Positions 62,361 to 64,000 of a DNA stretch of 64,000 nt are shown in pieces. The notes under the pieces are model-generated. The model was not told where the DNA came from, searched no databases, and was given only the letters and a program-made list of their open reading frames with translations. Positions within the stretch are counted from its first letter, which is position 1, and each line of letters opens with the position of its first letter. The stretch comes from Lates calcarifer (Eukaryota; Chordata; Actinopteri; Centropomidae), in contig NC_066844.1 of the NCBI RefSeq assembly GCF_001640805.2, positions 13,206,543 to 13,270,542 on the forward strand, given 5' to 3'. A program made the position numbers and the translations under genes.

Positions 62361-64000
62361 TACTAGCCTTTAGCTTGGGGCAGCGTAGTGTACAGATGCT
62401 AGCCTGCCTGTTGACTTTTAGTCTTATTCACACAGCCTTGATCAGGGAAATCTTGGCTTTTAAAGCTTTTTTGTAAACAGAAATAAGATATTAAACATTG
62501 TGATCTGGAACTCTGAAGTCGTGTATATAGTGCTATAACTGACAATTATTTTTGTTATAAATCAGTCTGACAGTTTTTTTTTTAAATAAATGGTTATTTA
62601 TTTAGTGTACAAAATGAGAAGAGATGTTTGTTTTGTCTAACAGTCCAAACCTGAAAAAACTATTCAATTTTCAATTTCATAAAAGAGAGAGACAGATATT
62701 CACAACTGAGAAGCTGAGACCACATTGTTTGGCATTTTTGCTTGATAAATGACCAACTAGTTGGCAAATTTTCCATTCTGATCAACTCATTACATAGTAG
62801 ACAAATCATTTTAGCCCTTTGTGTTTGCAGCCTATTTTGAAAGGGGTTAGGTAACAATTTATCTTAATTATGCAGGTTGGCTGATGCTTGTTTGTATAAC
62901 CCAAATAGACTTGAACTACAGAAGTTGTTACATTCAGTAAATTGGAGTATACTTGCCACTATTACACAAAAAACTAGTGAATTAGTAAAGCCGTGGTCTC
63001 AGGTGGTGCTTAGCCTTTTGTTCTTGTAGTTTCACACCACTACTCCGACTGACAGATTGAATTACTTCACACTCCCAGCAACAGTATGCTTGCGAAAACA
63101 AAGTTACCTAAGAACAATTTAGCTGTTATGAGTTCATATTTTGTTTATGTGGGGGATAACAGCAGTTCAGTGGGGAGTTGTGAAACTTGTAATGGAAAGA
63201 AGAGCACATTATACTGTACACATCATTAACTGTCTGGATGGATGTGGAGCTCTCTGTGAAGTTAAAACTAGAGTAGCTCTGCATCAGTTTAAATACTGAA
63301 CAGATAACAGTATTGCTGCTTCCATGCATGGATTTTGTATGTCTATATCAGCTTGTAGAGGTGTCTGTGTTTGTGTGTGATGCGTGTGTGTGTGTGCCAC
63401 TGTGTGTGTAAGGGTCTGACTAAAGCCCTGTAGACTTTTCACATAACTCCCTCTTATGGCCCCGTAAAGCCTGATAGCCAAACGCCACAGGTCTAATTAG
63501 AGAATGTGTGTCTATGTACTTGCCTACAGCTGAGGTCGCAGGATGTCATAACCCAGCTAATCAACATCAACTGCTTGCAAATTACCAACACATGCTGCCT
63601 ACTTAGAAAAGGGTTTGGGTGCAGCAGGTGGGGACTGACTGATGAGCATTCTTCAAGAGTGTTTGGGCTGAGATTTCAATCAATATCTTTTACTTTTGAT
63701 TACATGCACTCATTGCTTGTTATCATTTCAGCTGCTCTCATTTTTTTACTGCTATTTTTGAGGGGAAAAAAGCAGACTGAGATGTTATTGATTGATGGAT
63801 TTCTTCCCTGAGAAAATCAGTGGACTTGTAAGAGTCTTTTTCTTGATTCTGAAAGATCTGCCGCAGTGCAGATTAAACCAGTTTTCCACTTCTCTCAGTA
63901 GAATAGCAAAGCTAAGAAGAAGCCCATTGCCATTTAACATTATGCAGGGATGAGTCCCAGAGCACATTACACATTTGTCAAAACCATGAACAGCTAGTTG
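62361..64000 (+). other. pdzrn3: pdzrn3 intron 3, right edge of window
   Basis: AT-rich DNA with an impure GT-rich tract at about 63361-63410. No exon, RNA gene or intact mobile element is recognised. The intron appears to continue past the window. Confidence 0.5.

Noticed and set aside
1..64000. CRISPR arrays, operons, phage or bacterial islands
   Set aside because: No regularly spaced repeats, no dense coding and no Shine-Dalgarno-led genes. The spliced gene and fish repeats show vertebrate DNA.

Overview
The window is nuclear DNA of a ray-finned fish, probably a spiny-rayed (percomorph) teleost. It is AT-rich, almost entirely non-coding, and full of degenerate interspersed repeats, microsatellites and homopolymer runs. 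Several repeats have layouts I know from teleost genomes: tRNA-like SINEs with A and B boxes, MITE-like hAT, TTAA-type and TA-type elements, and the GCCGATAT-rich and TATAAGGCGCA-rich families. There is no prokaryotic gene organisation, operon, CRISPR array or phage.

Only one host gene is supported. It is the 5' part of a PDZRN3 orthologue (PDZ and RING finger E3 ubiquitin ligase) on the + strand. Exon 1 (32132-32846) encodes the whole RING finger, the TRAF-type zinc-finger region and the start of a coiled coil. Exon 2 (38522-38608) and exon 3 (40665-40772) encode the first half of PDZ domain 1. All three junctions are in phase 0 with GT/AG splice sites. I could not find the next exon, which should start with the end of the PDZ1 'E|VNG' segment, so intron 3 appears to run past the right edge (more than 23 kb).

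Layout: 1 to about 31.5 kb is 5' intergenic DNA holding repeats and no supported gene. About 31.5-32.13 kb is the presumed promoter and 5' UTR. 32.1-40.8 kb holds exons 1-3 with introns of 5.7 and 2.1 kb. 40.8-64 kb is intron 3, with a TA-flanked pogo-like MITE that keeps the first codons of its transposase, a hAT-like fragment joined to an exact 214-bp tandem duplication, and an antisense tRNA-type SINE.

The most important observation is a one-base excess in pdzrn3 exon 1 near 32755. As written, it puts the coiled-coil codons out of frame and creates a stop five codons after the exon 1-2 junction. The flanking sequence is otherwise well conserved, so a sequencing or assembly error, or a recent allele, is more likely than an old pseudogene. 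I did not find a convincing new biological system.
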